Origin: Gentiana macrophylla
Taxonomy: Eukaryota; Streptophyta; Magnoliopsida; Gentianales; Gentianaceae
DNA length: 64,000 nucleotides
Direction: 5' to 3'
NCBI GenBank assembly: GCA_026214975.1
Contig: CM047809.1
Coordinates: 31,035,977 to 31,099,976, forward strand
Below the pieces are notes generated by a model. It ran no database searches and was not told where the DNA came from. It was given only the letters and a program-made list of their open reading frames with translations. Each line of letters opens with the position of its first letter. Position 1 is the first letter of the stretch. Positions 33,376-45,200 of this stretch are shown one piece after another. Both the position numbers and the translations under genes were made by a program.

Positions 33376-33974
33376 TTTGAATAAATTCATTTCATCGTTT
33401 TACAATTGAACATAGTGATTTTTTTTTTACCACTAACATCATTCTCTTTATGTGATGAGGAACTAGTAAAATGCATGTATTCACTTTACATTGATTGCTT
33501 TTATTAATTTGTTAGGTTAAATATGAAATGTATTCGACATATTCCTATAATTATGGGATGGAATGGTGTATCTATATATATATAAGAAACAAATATCCAT
33601 ACCATACCCTACCAACTGTGGGTTTTAAAAAATTAAATCCATATCCTACCCTAACGGATAGGGTAGGGTGGATATGCACCGGGTTGAATCAATATTGATA
33701 TCTCTACACACAATCGACATGTTTAAAGTCGATTATGTGATATATAATCAAAATTTTGAGGGTTGATTGCAATGATTAACCTTTTAATAGTTTATTCTAA
33801 ACAATGCAGTTGACTTTTCGAAACCGATTATAAGATATCATTGGTATACGCTCATATAGTCTAAATCCAACTTTCCATTGCCAAAATAGTCTTTGACAAA
33901 AAGACAATTAAAAAAAAGGAAAAGGCGAAAAATTGTGTTATTCCAAAAATGCCCCCCCCCCCTCTCAACCAGCA
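33376..33974. other. Spacer with dispersed repeat and AT/C tracts
   Basis: 33378-33550 is the second copy of the repeat seen at 4515-4690. A TA run lies at about 33573-33584. GGATAGGGTAGGGTGGATAT and its imperfect inverse (near 33596-33625) suggest another transposon end. A 13-base or longer C tract ends at about 33962. No gene. Confidence 0.55.
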
Positions 33975-33982
33975 CCAAATCC

Positions 33983-34635
33983 TAGGGGTGTACATAGTCC
34001 AGTCCGGTCGGTCTTTTTACGATTTTACATCGAATCAGAATTACGGTTTTGATATTTTCTAAACTAAACTGAATTGGTCATTTTTCTGAATTGGACTGAA
34101 CCAATACACCGGTTCGGTTCAGTTTCGGTTTTCAGGCTGTATTTTATTTACCATAAAATTTTGATTTTTTTCTTCTAAAAGTGAGACAAACACCATTATT
34201 GGCACCATAAGCCAACGGGTGGTCGTTGTAACGACAATTTCAAATGTTGCTTTCAGCTTTTCATGATCAAAGGATGAAGAATATTAGAAGAAGCAAGAAC
34301 GGCCGGTGAGCTCAAACGGTGGTTATCGGCGGCTGGGAAGCATTTTAGGTTTAGGTTCAGGTAGAAACGGCAGAAGTATAAGGTTTAGAAATTTAGGGTT
34401 ATGTGTGGGGGGTTTTTATAGTAGGAGCTAGTGAACAAATTAAAAATGAAGTATAACCGGTTCAGTTCGGGTTATACCGGTTTTTATAAATAAAACCGAA
34501 AACTGAATTGGATTTCCGGATCGGTTTTTCTTCAATGAAAAAACCGATTGGAAAACCGCGGTTCATCATTTTCCGGTCCGGTTTAATCCGGTTCAGTCGG
34601 TCAGTCCAGTTTTCCAATTTCGTTGTACACCCCTA
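33983..34635. mobile_element. hAT-type MITE, 653 bp
   Basis: Ends are TAGGGGTGTAC and GTACACCCCTA (11 of 11 inverted). They are flanked by the 8-bp duplication CCAAATCC at 33975-33982 and 34636-34643. Subterminal CCGGTTC/GGTTCAGT motifs are dense at both sides (34075-34140, 34440-34620), resembling the hAT end at 4085-4216. No transposase. Confidence 0.92.
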
Positions 34636-34643
34636 CCAAATCC

Positions 34644-35000
34644 CCCCTTTCTCCCCCGACACATATCCAATTTCAGCCCTTCTTCTTTCATTTTCTCAAC
34701 TCACACACATAAACTTGCGTTCTCTTCATCTTCTCCAATTCATCTTGTTGTCTTCGTCTTTTTTCTTCCAATCGTTTACTCAGCTCCAAATTCACCTAGT
34801 GTCAGAGCATTTCTTTTAAACCCACACGCATACATCTGTTCTAGTTATCTTCTTTCTCAAATCATTTGAAACTCAATCCTTTATTTATCTTCTTCCTAAT
34901 TTCATACACAACAAAACCCCCAACACCACGTGTAGAACTCCATAATTTCTGGTGACCCATAGCTGCTTCGACGGTGGATTGGTATAGTTGGTTTCAAGAA
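34644..35000. other. Pyrimidine-rich spacer
   Basis: CT-rich leader-like sequence (TCTTCTTTCATTTTCTCAAC and similar) preceding the DUF1985 fragment. It could be its 5' UTR. Nothing else is recognised. Confidence 0.35.
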
Positions 35001-37625
35001 ACAAAATATTCGAAGGACGAGGATCTGAATATCGAATATGTTGGTAAGTAATAAATAACTTGTTGTCTTTAATCGATTTAAGTGTGTTTAGAGTAATGCA
35101 TGTATATTATTTAACAAATAGGTTAGGTTGAATTGTGAATGAGTTATTTGATTTTTTAGTTTATGATGAATTGAATTGTGAATGTTGTTGTGAAAATCGG
35201 ATTGTGTATTGTAGCAAATGCAGCTAATTTGTGGTTTAATCAATTGTTTGCTAGATTTTTTTATGTCAAATTGGATAATCGACCTCATGATTGTTATAAA
35301 TGTTCTTGGTGAAATTAACTATGTGCCCCCTATTCTTTACTGTCTTTTACCGTAAAATGGCCTTGTAAACATTGTGTTTGGTATTGTAGTAAAACATGGA
35401 GCTGAAATTTGAACTAACATTGGTAGAAAGGACAAAAAATGTGAGATATGTAACCGAAGTTCGATCGATAAAGTGGAGGATGTGTTTGAAAAGTTAGACG
35501 CTAAACACAAAAAAACTTTTAAAGGTAGTTGTTTTGGCAAGTTACTTGAACTTCGTGAAATGAAAGCGAATCATATAGCTCATTAGTTGATGATGAGGTT
35601 GGCAAAGTCCGATAGTGAGGACGTAATTTGGTTTGTTGTTGGTGACAAACCTGTAAGATTTAGTTTAAAGAATTTACGCTTGTTACGGGATTGAATGTTG
35701 GTGAGGTTGACATTGTTGATCAAGAAAAAGGAAAAAGTAGTCGGATTGTTATAACATATTTCAAGAAAACGACCATAATAAAGAGAAAGGATTTGTTCAG
35801 TGCGTTTAATGATGCTCACATTAAGAATGAAACCGATCGATACAAGCTGGGATTGTTGGTTGTTTTGGCTTTTGTTGTGTTGGGTTGTGAGGAGAATTAT
35901 ACGTTGGATTGGTGATGGTTTCATTTGACGGAGGATCTGGATGCATTCAACAAGTATCCTTGGGGGAACTTATCCTATCAAAGCACCATTCATGTGTTCA
36001 AACTGGACTTAAGTGATTGGTTCAAAAAGGATGTGATCAAGTAGCATTCTATGGATTCCCGTATGCTTTCATGGTATGCATTCAAATATGAACAAAATTT
36101 AAATACAAAATTCTTATATAATTTTGAATAGTTTTTGTAAATGTTATATTTATGTAGGTATGGGCACTTGAATCCATCCCGTGTTTACAGAAGTACGGGA
36201 CGTTGTTAATGGAAGAGATCTTCCAAGAATACTGAAGTGGGAAGTGCCAACGGGTGAACTCTGCCAAAGTCGAAGCGCTTTTGCAATCGAAATAGGTTTG
36301 AATGTATTGTTTTTTTAGTTAGTCCGTACTTAAATTTTGTTGTGGTTGTTTGATGTTTTAATTCATATTTATGAACTGAATTCAATGTAGATAAAAGTTC
36401 TATCAAAGCTTCTTCCAAGTAAAGCTGAAAAACATAAACCTTATTACATAGTTTTAACGAACACAATGGCGATTGTAGCGAGAATGAGGAGGTTGCTATA
36501 GAGGACAACGTGGAAGCAACTTTTCCCACGCATGAATGTCCTCAACCAGTAATTGCAAGTGGATTTGATGAAGACAAGGTGAAAGATTTGGTTGTAAAAG
36601 TTGTTAGAGAGGAGAACAAAGCGATATATGCTATGTTGGATGCTATTGAAATGAAGGTTGATTTGTTGGCGGCTAATTTATATGGTGAAAAATACAAAAA
36701 TGTCATCAATCCTCTTAGTGACATGGTTGGATGTCATAAAAAAAGGAATCTGAAGGTAAGGAATCCAACATGGCGGAGGTTGTAATGATGGCAGAGGTTG
36801 GTTGTGATGAGAAGGAAGAATGTGAATCAAAGAAGTCCGACATGATGGCGGAGGAAATGAAGGAAAACAGTACAATGTAAGGTATAATGGCGTTGCATAC
36901 TTCTGTGATGGCGGAGGTTGGACGTGATGAGGATGAAGAATGTGAATCAAGGAGTCCGACATGATGACGGAGGACGTGAAGAAAAAAGTGCAATTAAAGG
37001 TACATTTTTAAAAGTTCATATGTGTTCTTCCTTTTTTATATATTAATTAATGATAAAGCATGAACATTGGATTTGTGAATATTGTGTTTTGATTATTTGC
37101 CCTAGTAGACTCGACAAATGAGGATAAGACGGCAATTTTGGTGGAAGGTGGAGATGAAGAACTGGAAGGTACTTAAAAAATAATGTTGAACATAATTTTG
37201 TTTTTTTTTTTATGTTAGTAGACTAGTAATCCTAACTAACTATATTATTTAGAGGATTCTTTGCCTTGTTTGTAAAGCATGGACCACATTTGGTGCGGAA
37301 AGTGGCTCATGTTGAAGCAAAGCCTCTTATTGGCCCATTGAAAAAAAAGGAAACTTAATGTTGATGTGTACGATCCGTACCGAGAAGCGGATCCCGACTT
37401 GATGGAGTGCTACGAAAAGTGGCTAGTTGAAGCTGCAGATAGGTATCCCCAATTTTTTATCATTCAAGTAAAAGTTTAAGTCCTTCTTCAAATTTAATAA
37501 TAATTTTAATTATATAATCTGAAATTGTACACAGAAATTTAGTGTGGTTGGTCTTTCACGATGTTCAATGGCATACTTTGAAATCTGTTGGTGATGATGG
37601 ACCCATGCCAACCTTTGTAAGCCCG
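35000..37625 (+). pseudogene. DUF1985/Ulp1-like gene fragments (MULE-associated type)
   Basis: Across frames the segment 35430-35910 reads DAKHKKTFKGSCFGKLLELR, then DVIWFVVGDKPVRFSLKN, LNVGEVDIVDQEKGKSSR and LGLLVVLAFVVLGCEENYTL. A later part has YPWGNLSYQSTIHVF and, at 36160-36290, VWALESIPCLQKYGT and LKWEVPTGELCQSR. This order is that of the plant DUF1985 region, commonly joined to a Ulp1-type SUMO protease domain and carried by some Mutator-like elements. At 37360-37440 VDVYDPYREADPDLMECYEK fits the linker before the protease, but the catalytic His/Asp/Cys region is not present. At least five frame changes and stops. Confidence 0.65.
36780..36975. repeat. Two-copy direct repeat, about 120 bp apart
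   Basis: GAATGTGAATCAAAGAAGTC followed by CGACATGATGGCGGAGG near 36817 recurs near 36938 as GAATGTGAATCAAGGAGTCC and GACATGATGACGGAGG. Both lie in the tail of the DUF1985-like gene. Confidence 0.7.
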
Positions 37626-37689
37626 CTTTAATTATAAATTTGTATGAAGTTATCCTCTATCTATTAAAGCCAAGACAGGTTGCCCTCAC

Positions 37690-37870
37690 TTGGCCACGTA
37701 CATCATGCCTCTGTGTACTTTGTCACGTACTTTGTCGGGCCCAGCATAAGGTGCAGATGATAGGTTGAGATTTTGAAGATCATGAGTGAGATGATGAGTG
37801 GCCCCGGTGTCCATAATCCAATTTAAGCCAAGCGTGTGGATGTCGTATATGCTTGAAGAGGGGGGAGCAC
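37690..37870 (-). pseudogene. Ty1/copia protease fragment
   Basis: The minus strand reads YDIHTLGLNWIMDTGATHHL followed by THDLQNLNLSSAPY. DTGATHHLT is the copia aspartic protease active-site segment (D-T/S-G-A-x-x-H-h). Gag and the rest of pol are not recognisable nearby. A copia LTR/primer-site remnant at about 39905-40060 in the same orientation may belong to the same element. Confidence 0.7.
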
Positions 37871-38109
37871 TAATATAGCAAGGAGCAGCCTAGTGCGGTA
37901 TGGCTGATGGTAGCACAATCTGGCAGGTGGAGGATGTTTGACCATTAGAGAAGCTAGAGTGTGGGGGACGAGGGGTTGCCATGAGCACAGCCTCATCCCC
38001 GGCCTCGATAAAAATCTGAAGTATGGCCACCATGCGAGGAGGACAAAAACTAAGCATGTTCCGTCGATCTTCCATTTTTTATTGTTCGGAGGATTTTGCA
38101 TCACTAAAC

Positions 38110-39430
38110 AAAAAATAATTTATAATCCTATACCTAACATGCAAACTAACTCCTAACCGACCGAATATCGGGTAATTGCTAGCATAGTAGGGTAAGTACG
38201 GGTATCGATCCACAGGGAATTGAGATGTTGAATATAATCGTATCAATTCCTTAAATTGTTACTACTATTTATTACTAAACCTAAACGAAAACGGAAAATA
38301 AACTGGACAGAGGATTGTCAATCCAAAGCCAGGAAAGATAAAAGCGAAAATAAATAAATGAAGCTATAAACGAAAAGAACATAAAACAACGATACATGGG
38401 ATCAAACAATATACAAACCAAGTAATCTCAATCCTAGTCCATCTCATGATTTTAATTCAATATTGTGGTTTCACCTATCAAATGTATGAATTCCTACTCT
38501 CGTAGATAACTCGCCAATCAATCTCTCATCTCTCGATATATCGGATTGACGCTATCAAAACAAGGTGTAAGATCTCTCAATCTAACAACCTAGATATCTA
38601 ACCTATCAACTCTCGTTATGTCAAGATTAGAAATCCCATCTTTCCTATGGTGATCTAAGGTTTACACCGACTCTCGTCATATGGTAAACATCAATAAGCA
38701 ATTCATCTTCCGATATTGATTGCACAGCACATAAGCATAGGAAGATACAAAACGAATCAAAGATCATAAAGATAAACAAAGGATTGAATAAATTAAAAAG
38801 ATAAACTCACGTAGTTTGGTACAATGGATGATCTCCATGAATCAACAAACGAAATAAAAGCATCCTAATCTAACCCGGATCACCCGAGCACACAGGCTCG
38901 GGTGATCGCTCTAGAACCTCAAAAGAGCGGCTGCTGCTATATATTTTCGTGTATAAAAATCTAAATGAATTAGGGTTGGGCGCAATGCTTTATATAGACT
39001 TTTAAGTCGGCTGGGCCTAAGTCGGTGTTGGACGACCGTCTGGTCTTTATGGACGCCCGTCCAATCGCTGGACGCTAGTATGGACGCCGTCCACTAAACG
39101 TCCAAACTCTCTGTACCAGATTTCTTCTTTGGACGCTCGTTCAACTTGATGGACGCCCGTCTGATCTGGACGCTGGTTCATGCCTCTGGACGCCAGTCCA
39201 GACTGGATCAACACTTGATTTCTTTCCTTAAATCTTTTATTCTTCCATAAATCCTTTTGATTCTTTCTCCACTCGAATTTCTCTCTTTAAGATCATCTTT
39301 TCCATAACCAATGTGTATCTACAAATTAGGAATACATACCAAAGCGTAACATAATTCCAAAATCATATAAAATCACAATTTAAACACCTAATTCGTTACG
39401 TTTTACAATTTAACTATTAAAAACACCACT
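38110..39430. mobile_element. Non-coding retroelement-like block with GGACGCCCGTCC motifs
   Basis: No open frame. Near 38195-38218 the plus strand has GGGTATCGATCCACAGGGAA, a motif often found in large non-coding plant retroelements. A related sequence (CTGTGAGACCGACCTTGACT) lies at about 53438 in opposite orientation. 39030-39205 contains about eight variants of TGGACGCCCGTCCA. Boundaries are not resolved. Confidence 0.4.
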
Positions 39431-39639
39431 TGCTCAATATTTCAATTATAAGGCTCGATTTCTATGAGAAACATACGAATATGGGGGAAATTGATATAAA
39501 ACATATCCTTATAAAACGTATAAAATCACCCTTAACATTTATGTTGATAGTAAAATATATAAAAAAGAATAAAGTAGAAACCTCGATCAATGGTAAACTA
39601 TTTTTTTTTTCTCGGCTGCATATGAGCTAAGATAGAAAA

Positions 39640-39850
39640 AAAATCCTCAATCAAGCCTATCAAACGGATCAGGATGTTGATGATATTAAAGAAGTCGATA
39701 ATTTTGCTGTGTTAACCGTAGAAGAAATTTGAAAACGCCAAAACGATGGTGTTAGCACGATGATGTCTACTTCAATTGGAATGTAAATACCGCTCATGAA
39801 GAATGGCTTGCAGGCGAAGAACGAATTTGGAAAGCAAACGATTTTTTTTT
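39640..39850 (+). other. Coding-like fragment, unrecognised
   Basis: Read in pieces the plus strand gives NQAYQTDQDVDDIKEVDNFA and AHEEWLAGEERIWKANDFF with stops between. The composition looks protein-coding but I cannot name a family. Confidence 0.25.
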
Positions 39851-39899
39851 TTTGAAAAGAAAAGGATTAAGATTTAGGGAGAATTGACATAACGAGAGA

Positions 39900-40065
39900 G
39901 AGAAAATTGAGATTCTCTCATACCATAACATAATTCAAAGTGTAATGTATTTCATTGATTCAACTGAACGTGGAGAGTACAAATATATTGGTCTCGGTAA
40001 CTTGGCCTCCAAGTATATAAGAGATAAATACAAATAATATAAAATATAAGATAAACATTTAAGCT
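39900..40065 (-). repeat. Copia-type LTR end with primer-site remnant
   Basis: The minus strand reads a U5-like AATACATTACACTTTGAATT then TATGGTATGAGAGAATCTC, close to the TGGTATCAGAGC primer site of copia elements. The upstream LTR boundary is not resolved. Confidence 0.4.
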
Positions 40066-40092
40066 ATTTCTAGTGTATCCTCGATAGCATCA

Positions 40093-40442
40093 ATAATGAA
40101 TTTTCAAATATCTCATTACCTTCAAATCTATCAACACTTTCTCTTCTTCTATCAAAAACATCTTCCGTCACGATTCCATCAAATCTCTCATTTAACTCAT
40201 TCTCGTCACTACACGAATTCAAACATGTCTCTTCAACACTTGTTTCTTCAACACAAGCCTCTTCACCAACATTCATTTCAACACTCGGTTCTTGAGTTCC
40301 CCATTTTAAACATGTCTCTTCAACACAACTTTCTTTAATTGCAATAACATCAACACATGTCTCTTCACCAACATTCATTTCAACACTTGGTTCTTGATTT
40401 CCCGAATTCAAACATGTCTCTTCAACACATCTTTCTTTAGTC
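40093..40442 (-). pseudogene. MULE transposase pseudogene, downstream part
   Basis: The minus strand encodes repeated acidic units: CVEETCLNSGNQEPSVEMNV, GEETCVDVIAIKES, CVEETCLKWGTQEPSVEMNV, then NELNERFDGIVTEDVFDRRR and a stop at about 40093. Joined across the LARD insertion to 51591-51926 it continues the same frame family (TQETSVEMDVGEVTFVDVIA). It is the variable region after the N-terminal domain of a MuDR-like protein. The zinc finger and DDE core expected downstream are absent. Confidence 0.7.
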
Positions 40443-40447
40443 GCAAT

Positions 40448-42279
40448 TGTTAGTAATACCATCCGCAACGGAAGCGATTTAATGGATCTAGATCTATAAT
40501 ATATACGTAATAAAACAACTAGATCTATTCTACAAGGGGGATGTAGAGCATACCTCTTGGATCTCAAAATCCAAGTTGAAGAACCGCAAAAGGATGAACG
40601 AAGGAAAGCGTGAAGAGCACCACGATCTTCCGTACGTGTGATCCAAGCAACTCCCGGTGGAAGGAATTCTCGACTCGAACCCTTTCGATATGCTACCCGG
40701 AAAAATCTCCAAGATTTCTCCCCAAATCTCCCTTGGCCGAAATTCTTTGTGTATGTCGAATTTTATTGTGTGTCTTAAGGCTTGAGAGAACTCTCTTTAT
40801 ATAGGAGAGTAAAACTTAGCCTCCAAGGATTTAATAATTAATACAAAATCAATTATAATAATCCTATTAAATAAAAGATAATCCCATAATATTCTAGAAC
40901 AAATCTAGAATAATATTTATCTTTATTTCATTCCATAAATATTTATCTAATAAATATTTTATGCACATGTCTTATTAATCCACAAGAAAACTAATTTCTT
41001 GTTCATTAAACATGCCTTGGGGTCGAAAATCATCATCATTGACCTAGTCAATATGATTTATTTCCACACACACAATAATTGGGCCAAGATTATGGAAAAT
41101 GTCTTTTCCACATATTTAATTATTTAGCCCAACTAATTTAATAGTCCACTAAACAATTAATTCACATATTGTTTTAATAAAGTCCAACAAGAACTAAATT
41201 AATATTATTAGGATTCGACGTCCGAGAATAGCTATGCTACATTAGGAGGCACGTCGGGGACCATGGACTAATAATCAGCGGCTCCGATAAATCAAATAAA
41301 TAATTATCTTACGAATGTAATAATTATATTTGATAAATCAATCACGAGAATATGCCACCATAATCCCGTGATCGCACTCCTCCGATTATAAGATTATATT
41401 TATCTCCTCACGAGAATAATAATAAGCGTCCATTGATATAATCATTACATATGGATTAATCCTCCATAGACTGCTCATTCTAAATCGGGAAGTTACCGTT
41501 AACCCTTTTAGAACCTCTTATCCTTATTTACCATTAACCCCTAGTGATCAATTAATTCATACAACTCACCGTGATCAATCGGTGTGATATGAACTCGCGC
41601 GATCGATCGCTTTCTAGGATTAACAAATAAGTGAATCGTCTATCTACTTCCATAAATGGAAGGAATGGATTCCGTATCTGTGATAACACGCACTACTCAC
41701 TCAATCCAAAGATAATGCCAAGATGGGGTAATTCGGACCCACAGACTCGGTGTAATCCTTAACCGTCAAGTCAAACTTCATACCGATTCAAGCGGGTTGA
41801 CTGTGATCACCTCGTGATTAAGATATATCCATAAATATGATCATCCATTGATTCGATAAGACTTCTCGATTACGGAATTATATCGAGAACTCTAATCAAA
41901 TCGGTCCAAATTTCTATATGATATATCTATCATATATAAATGCCACATTAGGTTCTCTTAATCGAAAGTCCGGATAGGACTATCACACCTATTGTGTTCT
42001 GGGCGCATTAATAGCACGTTAAAGGAGAGACCCGATACTTTCGATTAACTTCACTACGGGCTAATTGTATTTTAAGTACATCTTCACTAACTCAATCCTC
42101 CCGTGTATATACCATACACTGAGTTAAGTGATTACATAAACGATATACTTTAGGGTTTTCTGTAGTGTAATTACTATTGTCACATCGGTGAATATGAGAA
42201 TAATAAATATGAATAACAATATCATTTCATTTATTAAATAAAACAATTACAAAATTGTCTTTCGGCATCACACCTAACA
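40448..42279 (-). repeat. 3' LTR of the LARD-like element (left)
   Basis: 1832 bp. On the minus strand it contains TATATAAAGAGAG at about 40790-40803, a good TATA box. It drives toward the MULE pseudogene at 40442. Confidence 0.88.
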
Positions 42280-45200
42280 ATCTCCCACTTGCACGAAAAT
42301 CATGTGATTAATTGTTTTAGAGCACACCCTATTATTTAAAATACAACAAACTACATCTCCCACTTGCTCTAAAGTAATGGAGACCCATCCCGTATTCTCG
42401 GTACCCATTAAGCATATCATAACCATTTCAGATGACAAAATACACTCCGAGTGTGCCGTCGTAGGATAGGTCGCTGACTCGGGAGCACCTACATCTAAAT
42501 GTCATGGGTCTTAATGATTAGTCAGGTTGTCGGGCTCGAGACGATCCGTAGAATCGAAACGTTACGGTCCATCTAATCATGTGGTACTGAGTAAACATCG
42601 AGCCGTAGATCGACTTAACGATCATCCTCAATCGACTTAAAGTCAAAATCGATTGTATCACACATATCCAAGTTCACACATGAATATGTCCGCATATTGT
42701 TCCTCGTTCTCTCGAGATACTAAATGACATACTAAACTTGCTTTGTTAACCGCCGAATCTAAGATTCGATCAAAGTTGACGTTCAATAACTGACCATCTC
42801 TTACTAGAAAGAGAATCTATCCCATTTCTCTTGATCCAAGATTTGAGAGTCATTCCCGAGGCATAGGGTAGAACTTCCTCGTTGAATGTTGCATACACAG
42901 ATGCATCATCTTAACCAATAAGATGGATGGGAAACCGTTGGGATCGATTCTAATGAATTCGACCGAGTCAAACTCTTAAGAATGTTGTCCAAATCTACAT
43001 TGCGAGAATTGTGGCATTGTCGGTTCGACTTGGATAACACACCCATGTTGATTCCAACCTGTGCAAAGTTATCCTTCACAAACACTAATATATATTCACT
43101 CTTCAGACTAAAATTGATATCCAGTCTACAAAAGACTTATCAATATTCCTCGTCAAATCCACATATTGTAGAAATATATGACTTCCAATGACCGAGAGGT
43201 TTGCTTTTTATCCACAAAGGACATAAGCCTTGATAATCATCATGTCATAAGTTCATAAGTCAATACCTTACATTTTTCGAATGAATCCAGGACTCCGTTT
43301 GTTTGGCAAGAAAGTCTCGTGGGAATCACCCCTATTTTCGCTTTTGAACGAAATCATGCAATACCGAACTCATTCTACTCTTTCCGTGTAGATCCAATTA
43401 CTCCCACTCGGCCTGAGACGCTCAGGTGGTTCTACAAGAGCATGAAATGCACTGGAGTACCGAACTCCATTCACGTGGTTATGGCTATTAAACCAACCTC
43501 TATTATCGTAATCCTATACTTTGCTCACAAAAGAGCCATAGGTCATCAATCGATCCTCGGACTACAAAGTCCGTCGTACCCGTAATGGGTAATGGATAAA
43601 CCATACTCCCACTACATTCTGGGTGGATCGAAATTCTGATCTAGTTTAGTAGTATTTAGTTTTATCACCAACAACCGATGTTGGATGTGGTCTGATTTTA
43701 ATCAGTTAGTAACTACCTTGAGTAAACGTACTTCAAGGTTCAAGGTTTTGCTGTTCATGGATTCTATCAGAAAGGATGCAACAGTATAATTGTCCCTTCC
43801 CGATTTCAAGAATCCTATATCTAACCTTTATACTCAATAGTTTAAAAGATATAGCATGAATGGTCATTGACCGAACGTATACACGAAATTCCCAGTCTTA
43901 CCTTCAAGCAACGTGTGCTAAATGCTTATATTTGCGGAAGTGGGGTGAACCGAATCCACACCTTATCCGTAAATTCCAAAGCATATTCTAGGTAGACTTC
44001 TCGGTCTTACATTTCAATGTAAACCGTTATTTCGCTTCCAATATCTTTATTGAGTTATGCAGTGTATTGTAGCACATCTAAAAACATATATAAGGCAATT
44101 TTACGGTTTCTCACTTAGTGAAAGCATTTCACTATAAGGCAGGCCGAGCATTAGTCCCGAGGACTATGTGATGGCCCATTTCTGAGTATAGAATACTCTA
44201 TCTCTGTTGAAAATAGAGAAACCTCATAATATTTTGGATAAACTTACTTGAGTGTTTGAATAGTTATCAGACAAGAAGTCACTACTCGGAAGCTCCTACT
44301 AGCTCGTATCTTTCATCAGACCCCGAAGGTCGTCATGAACAAGCTATGTTACTTCTTTATATCCATTATCCTTTCCCGATTGAAAGGAAACTTAGTCATT
44401 GAACCTTTGAGACAATATAACCAGATCGGGAGAAAAATCACCCTGAGCCGCCTCTTGGTCTTGTCTTTTAGTGGACTATGCACTAACTATGGAATATGAA
44501 GAAGCGTTTATCTAAATATAGAAACCAATTGCTTTGATGTGTTTTATATACATATTTCAGCAGTTCTTAGTGGTTTTTGACTTTATCAAACAAAAGTCCG
44601 AGTCTTGGATTCGTACTACAAATGGTATATTCACTTTCTATACGACAAACAAATTATCGAATAGAACTTAGCTCAAGAAAATCACCAAGGATTCATAGGT
44701 TGGTGATCCAAAATCACTTTCCTTATCCTATGATTTTCAGTTAATTAATTTTCGGTTCAGCCTTAAAGTTTTCTCAGTTTAGGTGACTAACACTTTTAGA
44801 CATATTCACCCATTCTTGACTTTCCGTGAATGGAAACAGTCTTGAACCAGCGGTTCGTTTGAGTAGACACTACTCTTGAACCGTGGGATGTCTATTTCGA
44901 GTGTTACTCGTCGGGACTTCTCGGATTTTCTAATATACCAGAAAAACAACAAATCATAACATTAAAGCTCCCACTAGTTTATCGGTTCCAAATACCGTCC
45001 TAACGAGCAATGCTTTATTTTTATGATTTTCCGATTTTTTCGATTAGAAAATCTTTCGTATAGTTCCAATGTTTTCGTAAAAACAATAAATCATAGAACT
45101 CCCACTAGTTCATCGATTCCAAATATCGTCCAACTAGCGACATTTCATGACTTTCCGGTTTTTCAATTAGAACGGTTACGTATGTACTCAGTTACACTTT

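Noticed and set aside
36678..36993. Minus-strand Ser/His/Pro-rich frames
   Set aside because: Mirror of the repeated acidic, Met-rich segment of the DUF1985-like fragment on the plus strand.
42982..43585. Short plus-strand frames in the LARD interior as possible captured genes
   Set aside because: Less than 90 codons, no family features, and on the strand opposite to the element's transcription.
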